Source: Vesta saturnalis
Lineage: Eukaryota > Arthropoda > Insecta > Coleoptera > Lampyridae
DNA length: 64,000 nt
Assembly: GCA_036346205.1 (NCBI GenBank)
Contig: JARFJB010000002.1
Span: 5,093,501-5,157,500, forward strand
Direction: 5' to 3'
A program made the translations under genes and the position numbers. Below the pieces are notes generated by a model. That model saw only the letters and a program-made list of their open reading frames with translations, made no database searches and was not told the DNA's origin. Positions 34,345 to 46,143 of this stretch are shown here, in pieces (the stretch's first letter is position 1; every line of letters starts with the position of its first letter).

Positions 34345-35270
34345 CTATAACAGGGCAGATGTGTTTTGTAGGTGTGTTGGTGTTTTAGGGTGGCAACCTC
34401 TGATTCTACCCCGGAGGGCGCCCAGTAGGTTTGCGCGGTTTCTAATCCTGTTGAGTGTTGTTTTTAAATCGGGGAGCCAATTGAGGGTTCTAGTGAAAAT
34501 TCCTAGGTAGGTGATTTCATCTTGGAGTGTGAGTCTTTCTTGGTTTACGATGAGGCAAACATTTCTGGAGGACAGCTTTAGGAACTTATCTTCGGTGTAG
34601 TTAGGATGTCTCAAGAGGATTGTTTCGGTTTTGGAGGGATTGACGGAAACTCTCCACCGGTTCGCCCAGTTGGAAAAGTTCCGTAGGGTTTTGGATGAGG
34701 CGGGAGGCCGTTTCGCTGTTCCGATTAACCGTCCAAAAGGCGGTGTCATTGGCAAACTGCGCGACGACTATTCCGGGTTGTGTAACTTCGGGAATGTCTG
34801 ATGCAAAGATGGTGTAAAGGATAGGGGTTAAGGCAGAACCTTGCGGTACGCCTGCAGTAGGTTGAAAAGGATCGGAGGTTTTCCCTACTTTTACCCGAAC
34901 TGACCGATTGGTCAGTTACGAGAGTAGGAGTTTGGAGAAGGGGTCGGGAATGTTGAGGTTTTGGAGCTTGTGCAGGAGACCGGCGTGCCAGACCCTGTCG
35001 AATGCTTGTTTAATGTCCAGAAACACAGCCAGATTGCTTTGCTTGTGATTGAATGCTCTGGCGGTCTCTGTAAGCAGCTTTAACAAGGGATCGTGACACG
35101 GTGACAAGTTAGGTTGCGACGGAAGCCGAATTGGCTATTATCAAGCAGGCCGTTGAACTCTAGGTTGTCACTGAATCGCCTGCCTAGAATCTGCTCAACT
35201 CAGGACGGAGATTGGTCTATAGGAGTAGGGTGAGGTTTGGTCGGCGCGGAGTTTCGGTATCATGACGGTA
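34345..35270 (-). pseudogene. LINE reverse transcriptase, broken
   Basis: Minus-strand pieces from high to low coordinates: EQILGRRFSDNLEFNGLLDNSQFGFR (about 35195-35120), the segment LLTETARAFNHKQSNLAVFLDIKQAFDRVWHAGLLHKLQ (RT block with the first catalytic Asp in DIKQAFD), NRSVRVK, then TAGVPQGSALTPILYTIFASDIPEV and the region of the second motif FANDTAF near 34740 (the usual Y/F-A-D-D reads A-N-D, so a catalytic Asp is altered), followed by WANRWRVSVNPSKTETILL and ITYLGIF. Block order is correct for a Jockey-type RT. Confidence 0.82.
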
Positions 35271-36012
35271 GAGGCTGATTTCCAGTCTGTCGGAAAATAG
35301 GATAGCATTAGGCATTGGTTGTATATGTTGGAGAGTAATAGGAGGACTGGGTCGGGTAAGTGACGGAGGATTTTGCGATTTAGACCGTCATGACCTGGGG
35401 CAGAATTTTTTCCTTGTTTGAAATAAGTGTGGACCTGGTCGGGCGTGATGGGGGCATAAAAGGGATTCTCGTTATCGAGTTAGGTTTCAGGAAGGTTAAG
35501 GTTGCGGAATTCTTCAAGGCGACCCTCAAGGAGTGCCTTGAACCGGTTATCGAATTAGGGATCGGAATATGGATTGGAGGTGGTGATCAAAGAAATCGGC
35601 CTTTCCTTGGTCGGAGATTAGGTTGCCCTGAAGGTCGGTTAGGTGGGATTTTGGGTTAACTTTTCTTCTGGTTAGTCTATCGAACTATTGCCAGAATAGT
35701 TTACCATTTCTATAGTCTAACTGGGGGGTGGCTTTGGTTCAGGAGTCTTCAGCGTGTGTGTTTACTTCTCGCCTGATTAAAGCGTTAAGGCGATTGTATT
35801 CGGTCTTGAGAGCCGGATCTCTGGATCTCAAGAATTGACGATAGATTCTTCTTTTCTCTTTGATCCAGCTCACAATGCGCTATGGGAATGGTTTGCGGGA
35901 ACTGTCAAGGTTTTTAACGGTACAGAGATATCTAATGGTTCTCTTGAGATCTTGGGTCGTTTGAAGATTGGGTGTAGGAAGGTTGTTGTACAATATGTTC
36001 GGAGAACACATT

Positions 36013-36345
36013 TCAGTCTGCTTTTGAAAAATCTTTAATAACTGTGTATTCAGGAGTTGTAGGAAGGGTTGGAAAAAAGGAAGATTTGACCAGTAGTGGT
36101 ATGTGATCTGATGTGATCGTGGTGCGTAGAAAGCATTCACGATCGAAATAGTGAGCTATGGGTTCGGAAACTATGATATGATCTACTATTGAGGCACCTA
36201 AATGTTCGAAGTATGTTGGCTGTGTGTTGGCGATTCGCAAGAGCGGCAACTTCAACAGAGCGGATGATAGCCTGTTACCATTGCCATTACTTGCGGTGTC
36301 ACCGAATTGGATGTGGCGGGCATTGAAATCACACTGCATTAGGGA
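36013..36345 (-). pseudogene. APE-type endonuclease of the LINE
   Basis: The minus strand encodes QCDFNARHIQFGDTASNGNGNRL (the DFNA.H motif), LLRIANTQPTYF and ASIVDHIIVSEPI (the S-I-V/I-D motif), and TSDHIPLLV (the SDH motif). These are consecutive signatures of the endonuclease/exonuclease/phosphatase fold used by Jockey-clade LINEs for target-primed reverse transcription. The N-terminal part of the domain lies upstream and is degraded. Confidence 0.85.
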
Positions 36346-36600
36346 GGCTAGAGGCGTAGATTAAAAGGTCACCGGATAGGGTGTTGTTGATACTATAGCA
36401 GTGGGAAAGTGCACTGTCGCAGTAACGTATTCGAGATGCTGTAGGTGCGCAGGAAGTTGAAAAGGAGTGGATGGGAAACAATTTTTAATTAAGAGGGCGG
36501 TTCGGTGTTGGCTATTTTTTACACAGGTGTAAAATGTGTTGAAATTAAGTGTGCATCTGGGTGTGAGTTTTGTTTCTGTGATGGAAGGGATGTGTATATT

Positions 36601-36605
36601 GTGTG

Positions 36606-36641
<36 letters not shown>
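36601..36641. repeat. (GT)n microsatellite
   Basis: About 20 GT units lie within the LINE between its ORF1 and endonuclease regions. The repeat gives the His/Thr run seen in the minus-strand translation. Confidence 0.9.
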
Positions 36642-36645
<4 letters not shown>

Positions 36646-36826
36646 GTGTTTAAGTAAGGAGCGTTCCCGACCCTGGCATTAACGGTCCCTGCTAGGATCT
36701 CCATTTGGAGGGAGTTAAGGATTAGGTTGGTGGATTACGGCGACCTTCATCCGCGTACCGGATACGGAGATGTTGATCCTCCGTTGGAAAAAGGTTGGCG
36801 ATTGCGAATCCACGGCGCGGACAACC

Positions 36827-37430
36827 CTATCTGGCCGGTCGGGGAACATCTGGAAGAGGGAGTGGGTGAGGACTTATAGGAAGTCTTTGATGGATAGGGA
36901 TTCGATGTGCGGAGAGGGTTTCAGGTGGGCTGTGTCTTTCGAGTCGGACTCTTCGGAAGACAGGATAGGTTCGACGGAGAACTGAGAGGATCTCGCCGCT
37001 TCCACTTGAAGGAATAGGAAGGGTGAGCTTCCCCGCAGTTGTTACACTTTGGGTTAGCCAAGGATTTGTAGGAGGAGGACCTGTGACTTTATCCACAGTG
37101 GGGACAACGGATAGCACGGGTTGGACACTCCTCAGCGGTATGTCCCACTTGCGTGCAGGTGGAACAATACTTGGAGAGGGTTCGTAACTGTAGTGACGCC
37201 CGAACATGACGACACCGCGTACCAGGAGGTACTCGAGGGTGGTTTGGGAAGAGGTTATGATGCGGACAAGGGATGTGGGAGTGTTCGTCGCTTTAGAGGT
37301 GATGCGAACGGCCTTCCTCACGTGTAGAAGATCGATCGCATCCCGGATCTCTCGACTAGGATGTCCTTATCCACGTGACGAATCCCGCAGGAATAGGAAG
37401 GGGGCCTGCAAGTCTTAAAACAAATTAAAA
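36827..37430 (-). pseudogene. LINE ORF1 (Gag-like) with zinc knuckle
   Basis: On the minus strand near 37170-37080 a frame reads CSTCTQVGHTAEECPTRAIRCPHCG, a CX2CX4HX4C zinc knuckle followed by a second Cys cluster, as in Jockey-type ORF1 proteins that bind the element RNA. A stop follows the second cluster, and the upstream part (RITSKATNTPTSLVRI) lies in another frame. Confidence 0.75.
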
Positions 37431-38307
37431 TTAATTATAAAATATTTTTGATTAACCGGTACCTATTGTTTTACCCGACATCGATCCTGTAGTTGGCGGT
37501 GTCCTGGATGCTTTTGTTTATTTTTGTTCTTCGCTCCTGCTGTATTCCGGCGGCTCCTGCTTGCTGCTAGGCTGTGGCTTCTCTACTTATGACTGTTTCT
37601 TCGTTATTTGTATGCCAGCAGTGACTGATCTAACTCCGAAGCAGCGAAGATCACGATGTCGGAACGCTAAGTTCTTTTTTGGAAGTTAAGAGTTTGCAAT
37701 AAAAATCACAGAGCTCTTACGCTAGGAAGGGGCTTACGTACGATACCGAGGTTCGGACTGCCCTGTTGTTTCAACATCGATCACATTGCGACGCTGCCGC
37801 AGAGTACATCCTCTGGGTTTCCACAAGGTGACTGTATAACAAGAGGATAAATTACTAGAGCCAATCGATGTAAATTCTGTTCGAATTTAAGGTAACCGTT
37901 TTCGTTCATATTTTTGCTGTGATTGACTATCTAGTTTAGATGCATTTTATAATTTTGGGTTCAGTTTTACAGTCTCATCGAATCTATATAAATATCAGGG
38001 TTTTGTTTTTGAAAAGTAGTTAATGAGCTTCCAACTTCTGACCACAAAGCAATGCCCAACGAAACTTGCGGATCTTCACCGTGTTTCGTCCGTTTATCCA
38101 ACTAGGTTATACTAGTAGTATAAAACATGGCCACTGACGTTTTAAATTGAGTTACGGATAGGCCCTCTTCTTCATTTACTAAGCTACTACTAGCATAGTG
38201 CTAAATCAATTTGGTAAGAAGAATTAATTTTTCCGTTCCATTAATTGTTGCTTTAAACTTGATTGAACCATGTATACTTCTATTATTGAAGATTTTTCAG
38301 ATTCCAC
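37431..38307. other. Intergenic sequence, possibly 5' leader of the LINE
   Basis: The part next to the LINE is still comparatively G/C-rich (to about 37850) and may be its 5' untranslated region. Beyond that the sequence becomes AT-rich and unremarkable. Confidence 0.35.
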
Positions 38308-39060
38308 TTAAAGCACATATTTATGAAATGTGGAAGCTTGTGAGTGAAGAAACCATAGCCAAACTTTAAAGAAATTGTTTTTAAAACTATTAAGAATCAA
38401 TGTGAGACATTTTTCTTGAGAGACAAAGTAACTCTGTAACGGTTTGAACATTTTTAATATTCTTTCGATCGAAGGTAACAACGCTAACCATCTGGTTTTA
38501 CTGTATGCTAACAGTTTTTGGTATTCAACGTTAACTAACTCAGAATATTCTTTTAATTGTTCAACTTGAACAGTATAAATGTATAAATAGCCATAGATTT
38601 TCACAATGATTGCTTCGATGTCAATAGGCAAGCAGTCTGCTGATGGCTCGATGCAGTTATGAGGGATGTGGGCAGTTCAGTTCACCCCAAAGGTCTTTTA
38701 AGTAACTGTTGAACTTTATGAAACACGATATTTTGGCCATCTTTTACTGCTCCTCCAAAATTGCAATTAGTGTTGCCAGCGCACATTGCCATTACTTTTG
38801 TTGTTAATTCGTATTTTTCAAGCGTTTTAATAATATATTCAGATATAATGTCTGAAGTTTCACCTGGAAGATCTTCCAAAAGTTTTAGTTGAATGCCCTT
38901 GTCTTTCATAAAACTTCTTACAAGTATAGGACAAATTGTTACACTCTCCTGATTTGAACAATCGGTATAGATTTTTACAAAACTGGCCGTCCCAAGATCA
39001 TTTTGTATGGAGCTTAATGATTCTTTTTGTAAAATGTTACACACAATACTTTCAGATTTG
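38308..39060 (-). pseudogene. hAT-like transposase/DUF4371-type relic
   Basis: The minus strand from 39044 reads FVKIYTDCSNQESVTICPILVRSF, LKLLEDLPGETSDIISEYIIKTLEKYELTTKVMAMCAGNTNCNFGG, and after a gap near 38660 PIDIEAIIVKIYGYLYIYTVQVEQLKEYSELVNVEYQKLL.YSKTRWLALLPSIERIL and WLWFLHSQASTFH. This series belongs to a common hAT-like family in insects and other animals. The N-terminal zinc finger and C-terminal dimerisation domain are absent. The deletion derivative at 44169-45804 carries just those two ends and appears to belong to the same family. Confidence 0.75.
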
Positions 39061-39768
39061 GTTCAGCACATGTAAATTTTTGTTAGAAGCGACTTTTCAT
39101 TAGTTTACTAGTGCAATCCATAGAACGAAAGGCCTGATTGTGTATCACGTTGTGGTATGGCCAAATACATTCAATCGCAGCTAGCTTTTGTTCTTCATTT
39201 CCAAATGTGAAAAAAAGACGACACTTTGCCACTTTCTGATTTTGTACCGTCCTAGATACACACTTTTCTATAACGATTATTTATTTAAAAACACTTAACT
39301 AACGAACTATTCACAATATATTTATTTACATGCACCGGTATATTTATTTTCCACAGTACAAGACACCGTAGTAAACAAATTCTTTTCGCGCTGGACTTGA
39401 TGGCTAATAACGCCTTAAGCGGTATCGCGCACTATTTATTTAAATCGACAAAGGTGCTAGAATAGTTTCGTAAATTGTAGAACTTGTCATGTCATCCTGA
39501 TAAAAGTTATTTTCAATTAAAATAAAATCCCTTGTTTTGTCTTTATTAAGACACCGCCATCGTAATATATATCCTGTACTTAGTTAATTAATTTTTGAAT
39601 CTCCCAAGAGAATATCAAAGAACTGTCCTGGACTTGTTACAATTGCCAATAATCCCGTCAAATAAGACCTGATTAATTATTTATTAAGGAGGCCTCCAGA
39701 TAATTTACGATCTGAATGTAAACCTGTTCTCTTAATAAATTATCAATTCAAGTTAATCCGTATTAAAA

Positions 39769-39927
39769 TACTTATCTTTTTTGGGTTTTGATGATGTATT
39801 TGTATATTTAAGTTATACAATCTAATTAAAATAAAATTGTTAAAGATGTTGAAACCATTTTGTAAAAATGTTCAAGTATTACTTAAATATACCAATACAC
39901 CACAAAAAAACCCAAAAAAGATAAGTA
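39769..39927. repeat. Pair of inverted Penelope-like 3' ends
   Basis: TACTTATCTTTTTTGGGTTTT at the left and its complement at the right (AAAACCCAAAAAAGATAAGTA region) match the outer ends of the Penelope-like element at 23692-25260. The right half also carries GATGTTGAAACC, corresponding to the ...TATCGAAAC... segment there. Only about 160 bp remain. Confidence 0.65.
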
Positions 39928-41978
39928 AAGTAAATAATAAGCGATACATGTATTACATTTTCGTAAAGGCCATGTCCAGTGAATATAGTGGCGATGCGGT
40001 TACGCCAGCATTCATGTATATGCAGACCAGGATTGTCTTATGGATACAAATGTATTTATACATTACATATCGAATGCTATGTGGGCGCTTAAAGAAATTA
40101 ATAATATAATTAAATCTGGTAGGCATACCCGTAAAGAACCGTTATCGCTTATTCGTAAAGCTCATCATGCTTTCATAACTAACGTTTCGGATACATTAAA
40201 AATACTAATTAACTATGGTGTTAGAACTGTTTTCAAACCTAAAAGAATGATTCAAGAATAGTAAAGATCACATAAGATGTAGTCCAAGTGCATTGTTTTG
40301 ATCCGGACATTGGGAAAAATATGCTGAACATGAGTGAGGATGTGAAGACAATGTCTTAATTAACCTGACAAAAAGCCCAAAAATTACATTTTGAGAAAAA
40401 TCGCCATTTGAATTATGGCTTAACGCGCTATGAGAGTGATTAATGTTTTTGTTTACTTAAAAAAAGATTACAATTATATTCTTAGGAAAAAAGGCATTGT
40501 AAAGGTTAGAAATTACAAAAAATTCGACAGGTTCTATTTTTGACTTGCAGATTTTCCAAGCTTATAATAAAAACTAAAAAAAAACCGAATGCGCTAGATC
40601 TTAATTAAATTCAAAATAACACATGAAAATACACGATATCTCCACGCAAGTCTGCTGTCAAGAACTATCAACTGTTAAGGACTATCACAGTCCGTCTTAA
40701 GACACGCAGTACAGCTTAACACATTTAATTTAGTTCATACATATAATTACCTCTGTATCGATTGCTCGCGCTAATGTGGTCATCGTTGTTGGCTTCCTAG
40801 ATGTATGACCGGTCTTCACAGCCATGGTCAGCGTAATAGCCGCAATGGTTGTACAGTTGAGACTGCGGATCTGCAGTTGTACGAAATGATATACAAGACT
40901 TGAACTGGTGCAGGATTTTCTTCATTAGGATTTGCTGTTTATCGGCCATTTCTCAACATCCAGCTCCATTCAGTTGCTCTTAAAGAAGTCCCCTTCCACC
41001 TGTTTAAAAATATTAAATTGCGTCAAAAGTATTACAATTGAAACAATTTTACTCGGTATGCATTCACCTGGTTATAAACTCGGTAAAAAGTGTGACCAAA
41101 TCAAACGTTGACTTTACTGAGTACTTCGCTACTGTTACCATACACAGTCGGTGTTTTGCAACGTCCAAATTGCTACTCGTACCAAAACAGTACACAGCTA
41201 GAAAGAACGTTCCTCCTGTCGCTGCAATTTCTATATATTTTCATTTCGTCGTCCGGTTTGTTGAATACCAACACCTTTTTTCTGACAAATAACTGCAGTT
41301 TCTTTATTCTAAACATGATTTATTGATGTAAAGAAGATTAAACGGTAATCTTACAAGTGCATTCATTCAGGTGTCTACTGATAATCAAGAAAGCTCAGAT
41401 CGTGGAGTCTGTCATTGGAAGCGCGGTAAATTCAAATGTTTGTGCACCGATTTGGAGCCTTTCTATCCTGTATCGCCCATCAAATTTCCAAAACTGAATT
41501 TACTAACACTTTTTATGATTTCTATACATTTAGGTATGTATTACAGTTGACATGTTAAACTTAAGTATTAAAAGTATAAAAAATGTGGTAAAATATAAAA
41601 ATGTAATTTTTAAAAGAATTTAAGTTTAGAAAATGCGTATTTTCAAAAAAAAGTATAATTATAACATTATTAATTATAAAAGCATTAATCCTTCTCATAA
41701 TGCAGGCTGTAAAAAGTAGTTTGGTGCAAACACAAACTTGTTAGGATAAATTGTTCAAGCGCTACGTCAACATAAGTGAAAATATAAGATGGCGCGGTAT
41801 TTCAAAATAGCGACTTTTCCCCAGCAGGGATTTTTGGGACTTTGGTCATGAGGCGGTAAACAAAAGAACATAGGAAGACATAGTACGTGCTGTCGATGAC
41901 AAATTTCGCATGCCTTATCTACATAAACAGGTATTCTTATAAATGGTTTAAATACACTTTCAATGTCAAACTGCTAGA
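39928..41978. other. Intergenic sequence, no supported gene
   Basis: Two overlapping frames near 39837-40261 (90 and 73 residues) look unrelated to any family I know. The second (WALKEINNIIKSGRHTRKEP...) is the more protein-like, but it has no support. Confidence 0.45.
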
Positions 41979-42046
41979 GCGTTGGTGGTGTAGTGGTAGC
42001 AGTCATTTCCACGCTGTTGGTGCGGGTTCGATTCCCGGCTCATGCA
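41979..42046 (+). tRNA. tRNA-Gly-like sequence, probably a pseudogene
   Basis: GCGTTGG (41979-41985) pairs with CTCATGC (42039-42045) in six of seven positions including wobbles, followed by A. The D region TGGTGTAGTGGTA and T-arm CGGG-TTCGATT-CCCG are close to eukaryotic tRNA-Gly. The anticodon arm contains TTTCCAC, suggesting TCC, but is about three nucleotides short, so folding is compromised. A T6 run right after it (about 42048-42053) would act as a Pol III terminator. Confidence 0.45.
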
Positions 42047-42559
42047 CTTTTTTCTCTTAGGTTAGAGTAGTTGCACGTCATTAATTTAAGTGAGTAGTTC
42101 CAACGTTCTAGATTGTTTCTATCTTTTTTTAACTTATGTTGACATACGAAATAGTAACATGAATAATTACCCGACACAGCCGCTCTTATAAAACATGACG
42201 TTAGTAACCATTTGCAGCAACATATGTGATAGTGCGCCCATACTAAATATCAACGACTACAGACTCTAAAGGATAGCTCATTTGCCTTTAACGTAATCGG
42301 CGGCTGCATTGTGACCTCACCGTCGGTACTGAACGCTTTGTTTATATGTGGTTTACATTTGTTTTCCATAAGAGCTCGTGCATTTTATCGAGTCTTTCTG
42401 CTTCTGGTTGTGAATTGACTTTTGTAGAACAACTGATGTGCCATTTAAAATTATTTATGACTTGTAATTCGAATAAACTACAATAACTTTCAAGCACTTT
42501 AGTTTTTGTGAATTATCGCAAAATAGAAAATAGACAGAAGGTAGATCCCAGCGGATTAT

Positions 42560-43030
42560 TAAAGAGGATTAAATCTCCTTTAAAATGAGCCACTATACTT
42601 AAAATTAATTGCTTTACCGTAAGTTGGAAAAAAAGAGGTTCAAACATGAAAATTTCTAAATGTATGTCTGCCTGTCCGTCTGTATGTGTTCCAGCGCGAT
42701 AGCGTCCACAAAGATAATCCGATCGTCATGAAATTTGGTACCCAGGTTCGGATCCATAAGTAGACGGATTGATGAACTTTTGAGCGAAATCTGTCCAGTC
42801 AAAATGGAATTCCAGATTTCGACCATTATAGAGTGTATAAATACGAACGGCTATTCGTAGCAAACCGGCACGTCTTTACGTAGGCAACTGAGTGAACCAT
42901 CCTAGAATTGAATATGTACCAAGTTTTTCGTTTGTTCGTGAACTCCTTCTGTAGCACAATGGCAGCGCGTTTGGTTGATGTCTCGGCGTCTCGGGTTTAA
43001 GACGCATGATGTACGAGGTTTTTTATCTTA
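42560..43030 (+). repeat. Possible composite SINE-like repeat
   Basis: The segment with CTGCCTGTCCGTCTGTATGTG followed by GATCGTCATGAAATTTGGTA resembles a very widespread interspersed repeat seen in many insects. Near 42945-43010 TGTAGCACAATGGCAGCGCG recalls a Pol III A box and CGGGTTTAAGACG a degenerate B box. Ends and target duplications were not found. Confidence 0.35.
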
Positions 43031-43040
43031 TCTTATTAGA

Positions 43041-43330
43041 CGTGTTAAGACATTTCCGGCCATTTGAAACGATTTTGAAAAAAAAAATGTTGGCCCTTTG
43101 GTCAAACATTTTCGAATTTTTTTTTTCATTTTTACACGTTTTGAGCTATTTCTGATCATTTGAGATGATTTTTGGGAAGAAACTATTTTGGTCCTTTGGT
43201 CAAAATTTTTCGAAATTATTTTTGCATTTTTAATCGTTTTTGTCCATTTCAGATGATTTTTTTGAAAAAAAAATTTTTTAGCCCTTTGGTCAAACATTTT
43301 CGCATTTTTTTTGCATTTTTACACGTTATG
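43041..43330. repeat. Three tandem copies of a 90-98 bp T-rich unit
   Basis: Units begin near 43041, 43137 and 43235. Each contains CCTTTGGTCAAA(C)ATTTTTCG and GCATTTTTA(C)ACGTT. The unit lengths are 96, 98 and 89 bp. Short frames here (runs of Phe or Lys) come from the repeat. Confidence 0.8.
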
Positions 43331-43530
43331 ATAAATTTTAAAAATGTCAGAATTCTAATTACTTTTTTTTAGTACTAAGTAGAATTTATGTCATTTAGGA
43401 ATTATATAAACATTTGTTGTTTTCGCAACTACGAAAGTTAACTATGGAATAAATGTAAAAATGATAACCGAAACAATAGAAACAAGCGGATTTATATGTT
43501 TATAAAAACTGTGCTTTTATGCACATACAA

Positions 43531-44168
43531 TCCGCGCGGCCAAAGAATGCCTCGTGTCGCGTATGGATGTTCGTGTATTCGCCCGCACTCGTTAACGCAA
43601 TAGCGACTGAAAGCATTACCAGTGGCGTCGGTGTCGCGTTTTCAATTATTCGTCACCAAACCACAAGAAATTTTAAAATATTTTATTTATTTGAATTACA
43701 TATGAACAGTAATAGTTTAAACATTTATAAAATAAAAAAAATCACAGTTGAAAATAACTAACTAATAAAAACATTTTAGGAATGTCAACTATTAGGATTT
43801 CTTTAATGAGAATTTAAGCAAATGCCGTTAGCATTACATGCGCCGCAAAACTACTTATTTATTTTACTATGTATTGTGAAAGTATTTGTTGTTTATACAT
43901 ATTTGTCTAATAAATTTGAATATTATGAGCTTTAAAATTCACATAGGACACAAAATGGTTCACTGTCGTTTTGTTGCAATAATTGTAATAAAGTTAAATT
44001 AACAAGTACGTATGTAAATTGATAACAGAAATAAATAAATAATTAGCGTAATACATGATAATAAACGGAACGCGCTTTTGGTGGCGACGCCACTGACATG
44101 CCGCGTTTAAGAGACTTGAAGTTGGACGAATGCGCATTCAACGTTCAGGCATTCTTTGGCCGCGCGGA
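43531..44168. mobile_element. Foldback/MITE with ends TCCGCGCGGCCAAAGAATGC
   Basis: TCCGCGCGGCCAAAGAATGC at 43531-43550 is the exact reverse complement of the sequence ending at 44168. A second inverted pair, CAGTGGCGTCG near 43620 and its complement near 44085, lies inside. The right end coincides with the target site of the hAT derivative at 44169-45804: the last eight bases, CGCGCGGA, are duplicated by that insertion. Confidence 0.75.
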
Positions 44169-45804
44169 CAGGGTTGCCAGATTGGGCTATTTATAGCCCC
44201 TTGGGCTATATTTATTGCTGTTCTGCGGTTTAGAAGAATGTGTTGGCGATGGGCTTCTCATTTGGGCTATCTGATCGAATAATTTCGCGTAATTGGGCGA
44301 TTTTTTATTATAAAAGCTTTAACTTTTTAGTCTTTGTCGACAGCAAGCCGACGCAAACGTATTGAATGTGAAATATGGCAACGTTACGGCGGAATTACAT
44401 TACATTCACATTCACGGTGTGACTGTGGCTGATGAGCTGTCTGCTGTCACGGCCTGTCAAATTATTAATTATAATATATCATTTATCAAAAATAAAGCCT
44501 CAGTCGGTGTATGCGTTTTTTTTACATTGTACAGAATTACATAAATAATGGGAAAGTACGCCAAATATAGTAAAAAATATAATCACGAGTGGGAAAAAGA
44601 GGCAATATTTAAAGGTTAGTGCTATACTTGTATCTAATACCTATATTTTTGGAACTTATTTTTTGTCTACTTTGACAATGTTATGTTATTACAGGGTGGC
44701 TACAAGAGAGCAACACCAAAATAGGTGCTTTTTGTAAAATTTGCAAATCAGAGTTAAGAGCTCAGAAGAATGATCTTAAAAAACATTCTGAAAGTGACAT
44801 CCACAAGAAAAATCTACAGAAATATCATTTAAATCAGTGTACCACCACAGTATAATAATATTATTATTATACTGTGGTACCACCATAATTAATCCTAATC
44901 AAAAAACACTAAGTAATTTAGGTAAACATTCACTACATATTTATTGAAACATTTAAATCGAAGTTAATATTGATACTTTTTATAGGTGTAGTTACTATCA
45001 AGACGGTGTCAACTGAAATGAAGGAATTGGAATTAAAATTAGCAGTCTACACTTCTATGCATTTATCAATTAGAGGTATCGATCACCTTGCAGATTTGAT
45101 AAATGATATGAGAGGAATCAAAAAGAAGATTCAACTTCACAATTAACGACACAGTTAAGTTTTGGACTTGCGTGTTACAGTATGAAAATGCTGTTAAGCA
45201 GAAGTACTTTAAAGAATTGGCGGAGTATGTTAGCACTGCCTATAAGCAATGCTGTAATAGAACGTATTTTTTCCTTAATGAACGCGATAAAAACAAACGC
45301 TAGAAACAAAATTAATTTTGCAATGTTAGATGCAATTTTGCGCATCCGCTCATATTATTACAACAGGGAAATGTGCTGCAAAAATTTTGTTGCCACAAGA
45401 TATGTTAAACTTATTTACATCACAGATGTATTTACATTTAACAAATGAAGCGCAAGATACATCACTTGCAACTGAATTGGATGATGTGTTAGAGGTTATT
45501 GATACTAATCTATAGTAAGGTATATCACTAATATATGTTAACAAACATTAATAGTACATAGCACACTAAAAACATTTGTATTTTGTTAATATGTTCATCT
45601 TGTAATAAAAAGATAAATACTTTGTTTTATTCATGTCAGATGTCTTACTAATAATTTAGCTAATAAGCTAAAATTCAAATATGTGACTGATGTACGTTTG
45701 AAACTTTGAATAAAGAGTTATTCAAAGGTTTGAACATTGGCTACTTTGGGCTATTTCTAGTTACTTGGTTGGCTACTACTGCAGATACAAATCTGGCAAC
45801 CCTG
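44169..45804 (+). mobile_element. hAT deletion derivative, 1.64 kb, with perfect ends and target duplication
   Basis: CAGGGTTGCCAGATT (44169-44183) and its complement AATCTGGCAACCCTG (45790-45804) are perfect 15-bp inverted repeats. The 8-bp duplication CGCGCGGA flanks them at 44161-44168 and 45805-45812. It keeps the first exons and the last exon of a hAT transposase while the catalytic middle is lost, so it would need transposase in trans. TGGGCTAT(T)T motifs near both ends are subterminal repeats. Confidence 0.95.
44548..45445 (+). pseudogene. Remnant hAT transposase: BED-like finger and dimerisation domain only
   Basis: Exon 1 (44548-44614) encodes MGKYAKYSKKYNHEWEKEAIFK. A GT-AG intron (44615-44694) leads to GWLQESNTKIGAFCKICKSELRAQKNDLKKHSESDIHKKN, a BED-type C2H2 finger (C..C ... 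H....H). After a gap with stops the text resumes with TVSTEMKELELKLAVYTSMH and finally LPISNAVIERIFSLMNAIKTNARNKINFAMLDAILRIR, the hAT dimerisation motif, near 45235-45350. The DUF4371/catalytic portion, of which a related fragment survives at 38308-39060, is deleted. It probably encodes no active enzyme. Confidence 0.85.
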
Positions 45805-46143
45805 CGCGCGGACTATTTACACGTTTTCAATTTAAGAACTAAATAAATGTATACTGGGTGATTATGATTATTTATTTTCTCTGATCAACTTTTTCGATCG
45901 TAATCATTTTTGTTTAGTACGTCAAGCTTTGAAGGTATTATTTAATGGCCGTTTTCCCTGCTCTAATTTAAGGGAACCTTAACGTTAAGGATAGAAAAAA
46001 ACGCAAAATTGTTTGCACCGCCTCTGAAGCATCTCCTAAGATTCATCTTAGTGTGCAGTTTGCTCCATTTAAATTTTAAGGTGAGGTTTCTAACCTCACA
46101 TTTTTTTGGATATTTGATAGCATTTTGAAAAAAGAACACAGTG

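Larger units (their letters stand above)
34300..37430 (-). mobile_element. Degenerate Jockey-like non-LTR retrotransposon (LINE), minus strand
   Basis: On the minus strand from 37430 downward: an ORF1-like region with a zinc knuckle, an APE-type endonuclease, and a reverse transcriptase, in the order of Jockey-clade LINEs. Many frameshifts and stops break all parts. The G/C content is clearly higher than in the surrounding DNA, supporting a foreign insertion. The 5' end (above 37430) and 3' end (below 34300) are not sharply defined. Confidence 0.85.

Noticed and set aside
41979..42046. Functional tRNA-Gly
   Set aside because: The acceptor and T arms are good, but the anticodon arm is short, so it is kept as a tRNA-like or pseudogene call only.
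43041..43330. Possible CRISPR-like array
   Set aside because: Repeats are contiguous, diverged and not separated by unique spacers; the DNA is clearly eukaryotic.
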